From contig OX463820.1 of assembly GCA_949825045.1 (NCBI GenBank), positions 6,894,501-6,958,500 on the forward strand: a stretch of 64,000 nt of DNA, read 5' to 3'. Under the pieces are notes generated by a model that ran no database searches, had not been told where the DNA came from, and worked only from the letters and a program-made list of their open reading frames with translations. This document shows positions 40,608-51,156 of the stretch, in pieces; the stretch's first letter is position 1; every line of letters starts with the position of its first letter. This DNA comes from Argyresthia goedartella. Lineage: Eukaryota; Arthropoda; Insecta; Lepidoptera; Argyresthiidae. The translations under genes and the position numbers were made by a program.

Positions 40608-40790
40608 GGGTGGCAAAGGCGCTATTGCGCCCACGATTATTACTAGCCAGTTTTTCAACACGCCATTTTGCGTGTCAGGGGGCTAGCCCATCGCTGTAAC
40701 TGTGGAGATTAAAGTTTTCCTCACGATGTTATCACCGTTAGAAAGTCCATATTATGTCATTAGATAAATTATTTATCGCATTATTTTATT
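40608..40790 (-). repeat. SINE family 3, inverted body
   Basis: Contains GGGGTGGCAAAGGCGCTATT, GCGTGTCAGGGGGCTAGCCC and GTTATCACCGTTAGAAAGTC, the reverse complement of the 10235 body. Confidence 0.68.
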
Positions 40791-40808
40791 TTCTACATAC
40801 TACACACA

Positions 40809-41256
40809 CATCTACACACGTATCATAAACCCTCTTTACTGCCCCCAAAAACCACACGTTACGATCAGCTCAGCATAATGATATATTCCGTGGTAAAAAC
40901 TCATTTCTTATCTGAATATTGATACATTATGATTATGACCATACATTCAAATTTCGAACGACGACGCCCGCCTGCGTACCGCCCCTAGTTTGTTTGTGAA
41001 GTTGGTACGACTGAACAAGCTAAACAACTGCAGAGCAATGATCAATGCCACAATGCCGGTCGAACATGCGGTTCCTGACCACATCAAAGAGATCTAATGA
41101 TATATGTGTAGATAAACTAGTGTATGTAACTGTTCATTATTAGGCATTAAAACTCTCGAGTGATATTGTCATGAAACTCGCCTTCGGCTCGTTTCATAAA
41201 CCCGCTCTCGAGTTTTAATGCCCTCCATTATGTAGCAGTCACATAAACTACTATAA
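40809..41256 (+). repeat. Foldback MITE copy E, composite
   Basis: ATCTACACACGTATCATAAA start, GACGCCCGCCTGCGTACC interior, TGTGTAGATAAACTAGTGTA junction, then the outer module with ACTCTCGAGTGATATT...CTCTCGAGTTTTAATGCC ending ATAAACTACTATAAT. Confidence 0.8.
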
Positions 41257-41284
41257 TACACACAAATGAATTATAATATATAAT

Positions 41285-41460
41285 AATAATACCTTAGACA
41301 CTATTTACACACATTGATCTAGCCCCAAACTAGGATTCCCTGTATCTTGGGTACTAGACAACGATACACATACTTATATACATAAATATTATACTTAGAT
41401 ATATAAACAACTATGACTAGGGTACAAACATCCGTCCTCATCAAACAAATATACTTATAA
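41285..41460 (-). repeat. SINE family 2, 3' part, inverted
   Basis: AATAATAATACCTTAGACAC, CCAAACTAGGATTCCCTGTA and TATTATACTTAGATATATAA match 26346-26520. The tRNA head is missing. Confidence 0.75.
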
Positions 41461-42127
41461 TTATATAAATCTTGCAGTGTTTTAAGTTAGCTGTCACGAT
41501 ACGTTTAAATATTAGGTATGTATGTGGTAGGTTGTGTATGGGAGGGGTGTTTTTCTGTGTGTGTGTGTGTTTTTATAGGTGACTGTCATAATTATTCTAA
41601 GATTTAGTATAACAATTGGGTTTTATCATCATTCAACAAGTACTTGCATTGTAGTCAGGTACCTAATAGTTCTTGCACATCACGAAGCCGCCTGGGTTTT
41701 ACTTGTGGTAAACACGTATCTGTACAACACACTCTCTTTTCTCGCTCGCTCGCACGCAACTGATCGCCCCGTCAGCACGCACGCACACTACACCCACACA
41801 AGGAAAGACGACAGGACTTTATTCTCAATGAAGTATTTCCGCTACACTCTTTCGCTTTCTAAAATAATAATATTTTATATCTTTCGCTCCAATTGTATAT
41901 CGTTAAATTAATTGCCACTGTCCCTCGTATAATAAAAACATATATAAGGCCATAAACTATAACCGTTCTGAAAGCAGTTCTGAGCACACAGAGATCCAAA
42001 ATATTCGCTGCAACTGTAATGTAAAGCCGTGCAGTTGAAGTATGTTTATCGGTTGCTCGTAAAATTACAGTTAATGTGATAAAAAATTGTACCGATAAAG
42101 CTGAAAACGACAGTGACATTAACATAC
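41461..42127. other. Non-coding stretch
   Basis: A (GT)n run near 41556-41571; otherwise no gene or known repeat. Confidence 0.4.
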
Positions 42128-42560
42128 CTACTTGAAGACCTCTGTGGCGTGGCGGCTCGCGGCTCTGCCTGCCAAACAAGAGATCCCGGGTTCGAATCCT
42201 GGCTGGGGAGGAAAAAATAAAAACAGGTCTTGGATGTTTATATAATAATAATACTTTGGACACTATTGACACACATTGATCTAGCCCCAAACTAGGATCC
42301 CCTGTATCTTGGGTACTAGACAACGATACACATACTTACATATATGGATAAATATTATACTTAGATAGATACACAACCGTAATTAGGGTACAAACATCCG
42401 TTCTCATCAAACAAATATTTGCCCCCACCGGGACTCGAACCCGGGACCCTTGGCTTTCAGGTCGTCAGTTTATATTTATGTGTTATATTATATGTATGTG
42501 ACGTCACTGTTTCTTTCCACGACACAGGTTACCGATAATGTATGTGCCTGTTTATAAATG
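42128..42560 (+). repeat. SINE family 1 split by a SINE family 2 insertion
   Basis: Head CCTCTGTGGCGTGGCGGCTC...ATCCCGGGTTCGAATCCTGG and ACAGGTCTTGGATGTTTATAT occupy 42128-42243. The body resumes at 42469 with TTTATATTTATG, GTGACGTCACTGTTTC and AATGTATGTGCCTG. The inserted SINE lies at 42244-42468. Confidence 0.8.
42244..42468 (-). repeat. SINE family 2 inserted in SINE family 1
   Basis: Flanked by the 7-bp duplication TTTATAT (42237-42243 and 42469-42475). The interior matches 26346-26600, but about 35 bases of the head between GACCCTTGGCTTT and CAGGTCGTC are deleted. Confidence 0.85.
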
Positions 42561-42741
42561 TTATATTACTCGTATGATATTATATGTCAGATTGTAGCAA
42601 GCTGAAGATTATATGTTCATTATGGTCATAAGCACTTCGCATGTGAAGGTTATCCAAACTATATGTGAACTTTACATTTTTATAATAAAGTTATTAAATG
42701 TTATGTAATTTAAATGTAACATGTGCATATACGTGCTTTTT

Positions 42742-43163
42742 AGGGTTCCGTACCCGAAGGGTGCCAAACGGAACCCTATTACTAAGCCTCCGCTGTCCGT
42801 CCGTCTGTCACCAGGCTGTATCTCATGAACGTTAGACAGTTGAAATGTTCACAGATTTCGTAATTCTGTTTCCGTTATTACAACAAATACTAAAAAACAG
42901 AATAAAATAAATATTTAAGGGGGCTCCCATACAGCAAACGTGACTTTTTTGCTCGTTTTTGCTCGATATTTATAACGCGAGTCGCTTGAAATCTTCACAG
43001 AAAATTGAGTTATTCGCTTTAAAAATAAATAATAAAATTAAAATAAAATTAATATTTAAGGAGGGCTCCCATACAACAAACGTGATTTTTTTGCCGTTTT
43101 TAAAGATGATGGTACGGAAGCCTTCGTGCGCGAGTCCGACTCGCACTTGGCCGGTTTTTTATT
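42742..43163 (+). repeat. GGGTTCCGTACCC-family repeat
   Basis: TTAGGGTTCCGTACCCGAAG to GGTACGGAAGCC...TCCGACTCGCACTTGGCCGG. Contains two successive GGGCTCCCATACA... segments. Confidence 0.85.
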
Positions 43164-43460
43164 ACACGACGACAGATAAGCTATGTTATATGAAGGATTT
43201 TTTATATTAACAAACAATATTATGACAAACAGGCTTTGTATCGATGTCTTCTGAATACATGAAGATTACTTACCGCTCGCCCACATAAGTACACGATTCA
43301 TCACCAAAGGAGCCAGTGTAGTGAAGTCAATGGCCTTTTATGAAATCCTTTGTGCGAAGAAAAAACATTTATTTCTGGATTCCAATCCAATATGAGGCCG
43401 TGTTCCAATTCATAAGATGCTAACTCACTCAGTGAAAGCGACACGAAATATGAATTAACA

Positions 43461-43861
43461 AAAAAACCGGTCAAGTGCGAGTCTAAATCGCGCACGAAGG
43501 GTTCCGTACCACCGTTCAATGGAAGCGATGGTGTGGAGTGAATAGTTTGGATTTTACACAGCAAAATATTGTTTACAAAGTTATTGGTGCGGTTACTTTC
43601 ACACTCCATGTACGTAACCAGGTGCATCCATAAGTTTATGTGGTATTGAAAGAATTGTTGTATGGGAGCCCCCTTAAATATTTCTTTTATCCTGTTTTTT
43701 AGTATTTGTTGTTATAGCGGCAACAGAAATACATAATCTGTGAAAATTTTAACTCTCTAGCTAGCTAGGTTCTTGAGATACAGCCTGGTGACAGACGGAC
43801 GGACAGCGAAGTCTTAGTAATAGGGTTCCGTTATTACCCGTTGGGTACGGAACCCTAAAAA
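43461..43861 (-). repeat. GGGTTCCGTACCC-family repeat, inverted
   Basis: ACCGGTCAAGTGCGAGTCTA to GGGTACGGAACCCTAAAAA; nearly identical to 37068-37350 and 54168-54568. Confidence 0.87.
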
Positions 43862-44201
43862 TGGCTCGTAAATTGATACGTAAGTCCCTTTTCGTGGCCG
43901 ATAAATACTTTCCTTGTTAATGATGATCTTTCTTCGTAAATTCTCTCTGCGCGTATGATAACAACATACTAATATGGAACCCTAAATCCTTTTATTTAGG
44001 TTGATAATGGAGCTTTTTTGCTTTACATTACCGCATGTACTTCACACTTTTTTTTTAAATCTCAGCTAAGAGTTTTTATGCCTCAAAAAACAGTGAATAT
44101 TTTTGTTAATAAATTAACTATTTATGCTTAAATACATATTATGATAAATCAATCATCATTTTTTTAAGTAAATATATTATTTCTCTACCTATAAACCTTA
44201 A
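43862..44201. other. Non-coding stretch
   Basis: AT-rich; no gene or known repeat seen. Confidence 0.35.
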
Positions 44202-44460
44202 AGAGCTCCGTGGTCTAATGGGTTTCATGCTTGCTTCTCACACTGAAGATGCAGGTTCGATTCCTGACCATGTACCAATGAGATAATTCGTTTATCTTAC
44301 ACGCACGCACACTTATACATTACACGCGGCGTTCTAACGGTGATGGAAAAACCTTCATTACTACATAGCTGCGGCGATGGGCTATCCCCCTGTCAAAGTG
44401 GGCACAGTTGTGCCTCTGCCGCCCCGTATGGAAAAAGGCGTGACGCCATGTTCAATAACC
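44202..44460 (+). repeat. SINE family 3, near full-length
   Basis: AAGAGCTCCGTGGTCTAATG head, GCAGGTTCGATTCCTGACCA, then GGCGTTCTAACGGTGATGGA and GGAAAAAGGCGTGACGCCAT. Confidence 0.78.
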
Positions 44461-44783
44461 TCAATATGCCTGTTATCATTATTTTTGTAGGCTGTTTAGC
44501 GGTTTTGCCAGTGCCAGTGCGCTCGGAAAAATCAAAACCATCGCACCATTTAGATTTGTTAACGATTTCGTTGTGTGGTTATTAGCAATACAATTCTGGT
44601 TTTTTCTCGCATATTTGTTAAAAAACTTCGTATAGAACTCGAATGCATTGATCATACACACTCGGCTTACTTACCGCGCTCGCCTGACGGCCTGTGCGAA
44701 TAGTACCGACTCGTGAACGATACCTACTGACAGCCAACTTAGCACACTTGTCTCATAATAACGTACTTTTATACAATGTCTTT

Positions 44784-45191
44784 TTAGGGTTCCGTACCCG
44801 AAGGGTTCCAAACGGGACCCTATTACTAAGACTTCGCTGTCCGTCCGTCCGTCCGTCCGTCCGTCTGTCACCAGGCTGTATCTCAAGAACCTAGCTAGCT
44901 AGAGAGTTGAAATTTTCACAGATTATGTATTTCTGTTGCCGCTATAACAACAAATACTAAAAAACAGGATAAAAAAAATATTTAAGGGGGCTCCCATACA
45001 ACAATACCACATACAAACTTATGGATGCACCTGGTTACGTAGATGGAGTGTGAAAGTAACCGCACCAATAACTTTGTAAATAATATTTTGCTGTGTAAAA
45101 TCCAAACTATTCACTCCACACCATCGCTTCCATTGAACGGTGGTACGGAACCCTTCGTGCGCGATTTAGACTCGCACTTGAGCGGTTTTTT
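44784..45191 (+). repeat. GGGTTCCGTACCC-family repeat
   Basis: Starts TTTTAGGGTTCCGTACCCGA, carries five successive GTCC units, and ends GACTCGCACTTGAGCGG plus T-run. Confidence 0.87.
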
Positions 45192-46258
45192 TTAAAGTTT
45201 AGTTGATAAAACTTCATAAGTTAGGACTTAAATGATTTGTCCATTCTTCTGAGAATTCTAAGAAACATAGTAAAAAGTTCGGAAATCTCTGACAATAGAT
45301 AAGTGCTTTGCCATTTATCATCAAAGCACAATTCTTAGAGTTTAATTCTGTTCCGAAAAGTCAAGGTTAGTCGGGCAACAATACTTTGTAAGTGCAGATT
45401 TATGTTTATGTAGGTGTCGTAACCATATCGCAGAGTTGACTATATCACGAAATAGCCAACCATGGTGGAATTGCAACTTTCATTGAACAAAGAAATATTT
45501 TAGGGCAAAACACTGCGGTAACTTAGGTGAAGACTAAAGGGGCGAGCGCAGCGAAGCCCCCGAACAGTCGTCGTGTTAGTTCGACATGTATAACACAAAA
45601 AACACATTGTAGAACTGAATACAAATGCTTTTTAAATATATGTTTTCGTGAAATTCAACCCCTTCTGATAATTTCATGAATAAATTGACTATATCATGTA
45701 ATAATGGTTAGCCATTTCATGAAATGATCAATCCAAGGTTGCCTTTTTTATGAAATGATAAAATTCTACGATATAACTACGACGTAGGTACAGTTGTTTC
45801 ATTCTCACGCGACCTCCAATCTGACATATCCTTTAATTAACCTTTCTACGTAACCTTCGCGACAAGACGTGTGGTTCGGGATAGTTCTTAATTAAATGAA
45901 ATGAAAACGCGGAGAACAAATTATAAATGTTTAGTCCACGTAGAAATGTCACTTTTGCAAAAGTGAACGTGAAACACATAACCTTTCAGATTTTTGTAGT
46001 ACTTAGGTAACGCTTTGATTTGTGAATTTGTGATGTGGTTAAAAATATTTCACCTCCCGTCAATGGGTAATTTCAATTGTTACTGGCGGATTCCGCCATA
46101 CCCACAGGCGAGGGGTTAAGAATATGTGACGGACAAACAGTTTAGGGCCTTTTTAAAAGCGCATTGATTTAAAAAGCTTTTTAACAGAGCAGATTATATG
46201 ACAATTTACATCGTAAGAAATAACGTTAGTTAGACAGTGAAAAAGATAATAATTAATT
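45192..46258. other. Non-coding stretch with family Z repeat
   Basis: Includes the family-Z copy (about 45410-45790; TTTTAGGGCAAAACACTGCG, GGGGCGAGCGCAGCGAAGCC). No gene seen. Confidence 0.5.
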
Positions 46259-46398
46259 TTATCTACACACGTATCATAAACCCTCTTTCATTCATTCATT
46301 CATTTATTAATGTGTAGATAACATGATCCAATTATTTGTTAGTAACACAAACATATGGTTAGTAAACAGGGTAAAGTAAAATAAACAACAACATAAAA

Positions 46399-47573
46399 CT
46401 ATTTGTTGCTCGAGATAAGCTTGACCACCCAATGTTGGTACATTGGGCAGTCAAACCTTCCCGAGATCACCTTCAGGATCTCATTGGCACCGCCCCAGGA
46501 TCTGCCGATAATCGAAACAATGCGCTTCCGCATGATCGCGTAAAAATCATCTGTACGCGCCTCAGCAAACATTGTTGACGCACTGCAGAACCGAGGCAGC
46601 CCCAGCAACATCCTGAAGATGTTATTATATTGGACTCGCAGGGCATTGTAAGTCTTCAGTTTATAGCGAACCCATAGGCTGCTGGTGTAGAATGTCTGAC
46701 AGTACGACTTAAATAAAGTGACTTTCACCTGTCTCGAACATTTTGCAAACCTACGGGCCAGCATGTTACCTCTGACTGCCAACGCCCTGCGCTCCCTCTC
46801 AATATCGAGATCATCTTTAAGATCCTCCGATACAATGTGACCGAGATATCTAAAATGATTGACCCTTATAAGAGTGACACCATTTAGGGTGATGGGAGGC
46901 ACATATGTGGGGGTACTAGTACCAGATTGAAAAACCATATAGACACTCTTTTTCACATTGTACCGGAGGCCATGAGTCTCAGCGTATCTTTCGCACACAG
47001 CCAACATTTTCCTCATAGCACTGACTGAGGGGGCGAGCAAAGCCATGTCATCAGCATAACTTATATTGTTGATGCGTTTTCCACCAATATTGCAACCGAC
47101 ATGCATACTACTTAACCCCTCAATCAGCTCATTCATATAAAGATTGAAGAGTGTTGGAGAAGATAAACCCCCTTGCCTGACTCCACAATCCAGTCTATAC
47201 ATGTCAGACAAGCTATCCCCCCATCTGACACAGTTTATTTGAGTGGCATACCAGTGCCTGAAAATAGCCGACAGCTCCGCAGGCACACCCAGCCTCTCCA
47301 TCTTCTCCCACAACTTATCATAAGACGTTAGATCAAAAGCCTTGGAGAGATCTAGGAAGCAGGCATAGACCGGCGTCCGTCTGTCTGTGTAATACCTGGC
47401 TACCTTCTTTAAACTCAGAATTGCAGTTTCGGTGGATAGGCCTGGACGGAAACCAAACTGTGCCTCATGAAGCTGAATGTGCCTACCGAGCTCCCTGTTT
47501 AACAGACTATCAAACACTTTTGCCACAATGGTCGCCAGCGATATCGGCCTATAGTTGTTTTTATCCGCTATGT
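46399..47573 (-). pseudogene. LINE reverse transcriptase, catalytic and C-terminal part
   Basis: Minus strand: IADKNNYRPISLATIVAKVF, QFGFRPGLSTETAI, CFLDLSKAFD (first catalytic Asp motif), GVRQGGLSSPTLFNLYMN, SYADDMALLAPS (YADD catalytic box), NVKKSVYMVFQ, FRYLGHIVSEDLKDD and the C-terminal RFAKCSRQVKVTLFKSYCQT...LGLPRFCSASTMFAEARTD. It remains open for 375 codons from its first internal Met to TAA at 46399. The catalytic residues are intact, but the ORF has lost its N-terminus to truncation and the insertion. Clade assignment (CR1/Zenon-like) is from general recall. Confidence 0.9.
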
Positions 47574-49787
47574 TGTAACGGGCCCAGGGCTAAAGGTCGT
47601 AGCCGCCGCTAACAGTAGCTATGATCGTCTATTCTTTCTATCCCAAAATGAGAGGACCCGATTCAGCTGTAAGATTTGTAAGTAAGAATGATAAGTCTGA
47701 ATTCCTCGTTCGTTGAGAAATTCGTCAGGCGTACAATAGTCGAACGAAGCTTGGTTCGGAAAGTTACAGTTTCAAGTTAGACAGAGAAAGCATATATGTC
47801 CGCGAGCCGGTAATTCGCATCAGTCAGCGGTGTATTGCGCCAAAACGATCGTTGTTATATTTTATGTGATGGCACCATCTGGTTTTTGTATATATGAGCG
47901 CATTGGAACATCTTTTGTTGTAATTTTAGTTTTAGTTTTAGTGATCGATCACAGTTATAGTATAGATATCCGTCGTAGTTTTACGACGTGAGTACTCAAT
48001 TATATTTCATGTGCTCGCTCGTAGCGGCTTGTGGTGGTTCCAATTATATATTTTGTTCACGGCAATAACGATCCGAAAAGACCGGTTTACACAATTGCGA
48101 TTTGAGTTCCGAAATGGGTTCTGAACTAGCGGTTACCTCAAAAGGTCCGTAACGTTTTGAAACCTTCAACTCTGCGCAATTTGAGCTGGATGTTATCGAA
48201 ACGCAAGCATTATTGTTTTAGGATATCTAACCCACACCATAGCGAAGTGCATAATTCGATAAATACCGAACTATGAATTCCACTAGCCGCAGCACGTCCT
48301 GGGCTGAGCCAAATCATATATACCGACTCAACTTACACATTAGATATCCAGCGAAATTTACATTTAATTTAAAAATGCAACTTGAATCCAATCTGACCCA
48401 AGGCAATGCAAAACACCTACCCGGACCTAAACAATGAACTTTAGACTGTAAATTGATCTCTTCGCGCGTCCCCGACAACACTCAAATGTCAAAATATCAA
48501 CAGTATATGTTAACTGTGTTGACACCGGTTTAACTTTGTTCTGAATTTGTTATTTCCATCCGCGGAACCTCATCGATCAAACAGTCTCCCTATGCCCTGA
48601 CAACCTAGGTTTAGCCGCAACTAAACTCCTGTCTAGCCTAGTCTAAAAACCTAGTGTTATACCACGTCCATTATCGACACCACTCGAAAATGGTTGAGTT
48701 TGATTTGAATGTGCTTGAATGTTTAACGACTGTGTGTGTGGGAATTACAAAACTCGCTACTCTAAAGGAATGAGGAGAGGATTAGCCCGCGAATATCCTA
48801 AGAGCCAATCCAGGAACCCTATGGTGAAGGAAAAAGGAATTTAGGGTCGCTCCAAGCCCAGACTCAGACTCAGAATAATTGACTTACAAGTTCTTTCCTA
48901 ACGACCCAAGGATAGTTTTGGAATTAGGGGTAGGTTGATATAAAGGTTAGGAACCGAGGTATATCTCGGCGCTTCAGACACTCACGAAAACCCACTGAAA
49001 CTTCGCAATCACCAATTCGTATAGTTCTGACGCGTAACACGGCAGCCAAAACTGTTTAGAACTCGTGAAGACGACTGTCACAGCGGCTAGACGCAGAGAC
49101 TGAATGCTCTCCCTTCCCCCACAATGGTATTTATACGCCCCACATGCGTCCTTTGCGAATACGCTCTGCCCAAGCGAAGCTTCTTATCACTAACTACACA
49201 GGGTCTAATTTCAACCATGCTATGCAGATCCGCCGTTCTACAAATTGTGTGTACGCATATTCACTATGATCAACCGTAGGTTATCACTCAAATCATTTGG
49301 TACTGCCGATACACAGAATCTGTTGATCGCTGACCAATAAAAGCTTGTTGCGATTAATTAAGCATTTCCCGACCGCTAGACGCGCGTGGCAAAGACCTCT
49401 AGAATGATATTCAAAATAGAGGTGTCAGACTCTCCATATCATACCTCAATCGCAATTGTATATTTGCAATCAACATAATAGCTTTCTCCGTTCCGTAATA
49501 ACCTTTCATTATTTAGTTATTCATAATTTTATTCAACGCGCAGCCAAATCGGCTCTCATCTCTACACATCTCGCAGGAATGCGACAAAAAAAAACTTGGC
49601 CTGAAAACTTCCACGAATCAACCCACGCATCGGCTCTGTTTTTTTTTGCTAACTTTGCCAGTAAGCTATGCAAAACCCTCAAACGTTATCTGAACCGATT
49701 CTCGTATTCAAAACAGCGCGGCGTTGGGCTAGCCCTCTATCACGCAGAATGAAGTATCTAATGTACCGACTCTCGTGTACCATTACA
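47574..49787. mobile_element. 2.2-kb TG...CA element (LTR-like) inserted in the LINE
   Basis: Begins TGTAACGGGCCCAGGGC and ends GTGTACCATTACA, so the termini are TGTAAYGG inverted. The 4-bp ATGT duplication lies at 47570-47573 and 49788-49791. Removing the element plus one ATGT restores a continuous LINE frame across the junction. TG...CA ends with a 4-bp duplication fit a solo LTR or LTR-flanked deletion derivative. No gag, protease or polymerase ORF is seen inside. Near the end, GGGCTAGCCCTCTATCACGC resembles SINE family 3. Confidence 0.75.
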
Positions 49788-49791
49788 ATGT

Positions 49792-50299
49792 CACCAGTCC
49801 TACACTTAACAATCGGCACAACAATAGTTCTAGTGAGGTCTTCCGGTAGATAGCTGTGGCTAAGACATAATGTAAGGAACATCGACAGAATCCTAGGCAG
49901 ATGTACCCCTGCATACTGTAGGTGCTCAATACTGAGACTATCATGCCCTGGGGATTTCCCACGGGTCATATTTTTAATTACAAGAGCTACTTGTTTCGGC
50001 GTGAAACGCATTGTTAAGGCACCCGTACATGTATCGACATTGTTTACATTTTTAGATAACCCCAGGGGAGAAGTTACTCGGAAATGGTCCTTAAATAAGT
50101 TGGCTATATCTATATGGTCACTTTTGTTACCTACTGTATCAGATAAACTAGATTTTATATTCAGTTTATTTGTAGACTGCCAGAATTTGATGAAGTTTTT
50201 ATCAGACCGATGCTGGGAGAGTATATCCATTTTTATTTGCTCTTGGTGTCCTTGGCACCACTTGACTCTAGACTTAAAAATCTTCTTACTAAGGCACAT
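49792..50299 (-). pseudogene. LINE reverse transcriptase, upstream part
   Basis: Minus strand: WCQGHQEQIKMDILSQHRSD, FWQSTNKLN, then LVIKNMTRGKSPGHDSLSIE and ARG-like PEDLTRTIVVPIVKCRTGD. The motif GKSPGHDSL...LP...TIVVPIVK is the fixed lead-in of LINE reverse transcriptases. The frame is broken at 49791 by the TG...CA insertion; it resumes at 47573. Confidence 0.88.
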
Positions 50300-51156
50300 T
50301 TCGTCATAAACTTTACCCGATGTGGGTAAAGTTTACTTTTCTTTACTGCGTTCAAAAACCGCACGTTAGGATCAGCATTATGTTAAACTACTTGGTAAAA
50401 ACTCGTTTCGTATCTGGAAAACTACACATTATGGTCATTATGTGTAGTTTTTCTACATAAAATGACATTCAAATTTCGAACGCCGACGCCCACCCGCGTG
50501 CCGTCCCTAGTTTGTTTGTGAAGTTGGTACTGACATTCAAATTTCGAACGCCGGCGCCCGCCTGCATGAAGTTGGTACTACAGAACAAGCTAAACAATTG
50601 CAGAGCCACAATGCCGGTCAAACATGCGGTTCCTGAACACATCAAAGAGAGCTTATGATATGTTTGTAGATAAACTAGTGTATGTAACTGTACATAATTA
50701 GGCATTAAAACTCTCGAGTGATATTATTATGAAACTCGCCGAAACTCTCGAGTTTTAATGCCCTCCATTATGCAGCAGTCACATAAACTACTATTATCTA
50801 CACACGTATCATAAAGCCTCTTTACTGCGTACAAAAACCGCACGTTACGATCAGCATAATGTTAAACTACTTGGTAAAAACTCATTTCTTATCTGAAAAA
50901 TTACACATTATGACCATAATGTGTAGTTTTTCTACATATTATGACATTAAAATTTCGAACGCCGACGCCCGACTGCGTGCCGCCCCTAGTTTGTCTGTGA
51001 AGTTGGTACTGATATTCGAATTTCGAACGCCGATGCCCGCCTGCATGAAGTTGGTACTACAGAACAAGCTAAACAACTGCAGAGCCACAATGCCGGTCAA
51101 ACATGCGGTTCCTGAACACATCAAAGAGAGGTTATGATATGTGTGTAGATAAACTA

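Larger units (their letters stand above)
46289..50339 (-). mobile_element. 5'-truncated CR1/Jockey-type LINE, itself interrupted
   Basis: On the minus strand the coding order is 50299-49792, then 47573-46399, then a short 3' UTR ending in an (AATG)n-like tail at 46289-46306. Without the 2.2-kb insert and duplication it is about 1.83 kb, against several kb for full LINEs; the endonuclease domain is missing. The 5' junction has a 12-bp foldback (50307-50335). Confidence 0.88.
46259..50795 (+). repeat. Foldback MITE copy F, split by a LINE
   Basis: The first 30 bases (46259-46288, TTATCTACACACGTATCATA then AACCCTCTTT) and the remainder (50340-50795, from TCTTTACTGCG) together form one MITE copy. 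Between them lies a minus-strand LINE flanked by a TCTTT duplication (46284-46288 and 50340-50344). The outer module ends ATAAACTACTATTA at 50795. Confidence 0.82.

Noticed and set aside
41859..42323. 154-codon minus-strand ORF
   Set aside because: Runs antisense through two nested SINEs; not a gene.
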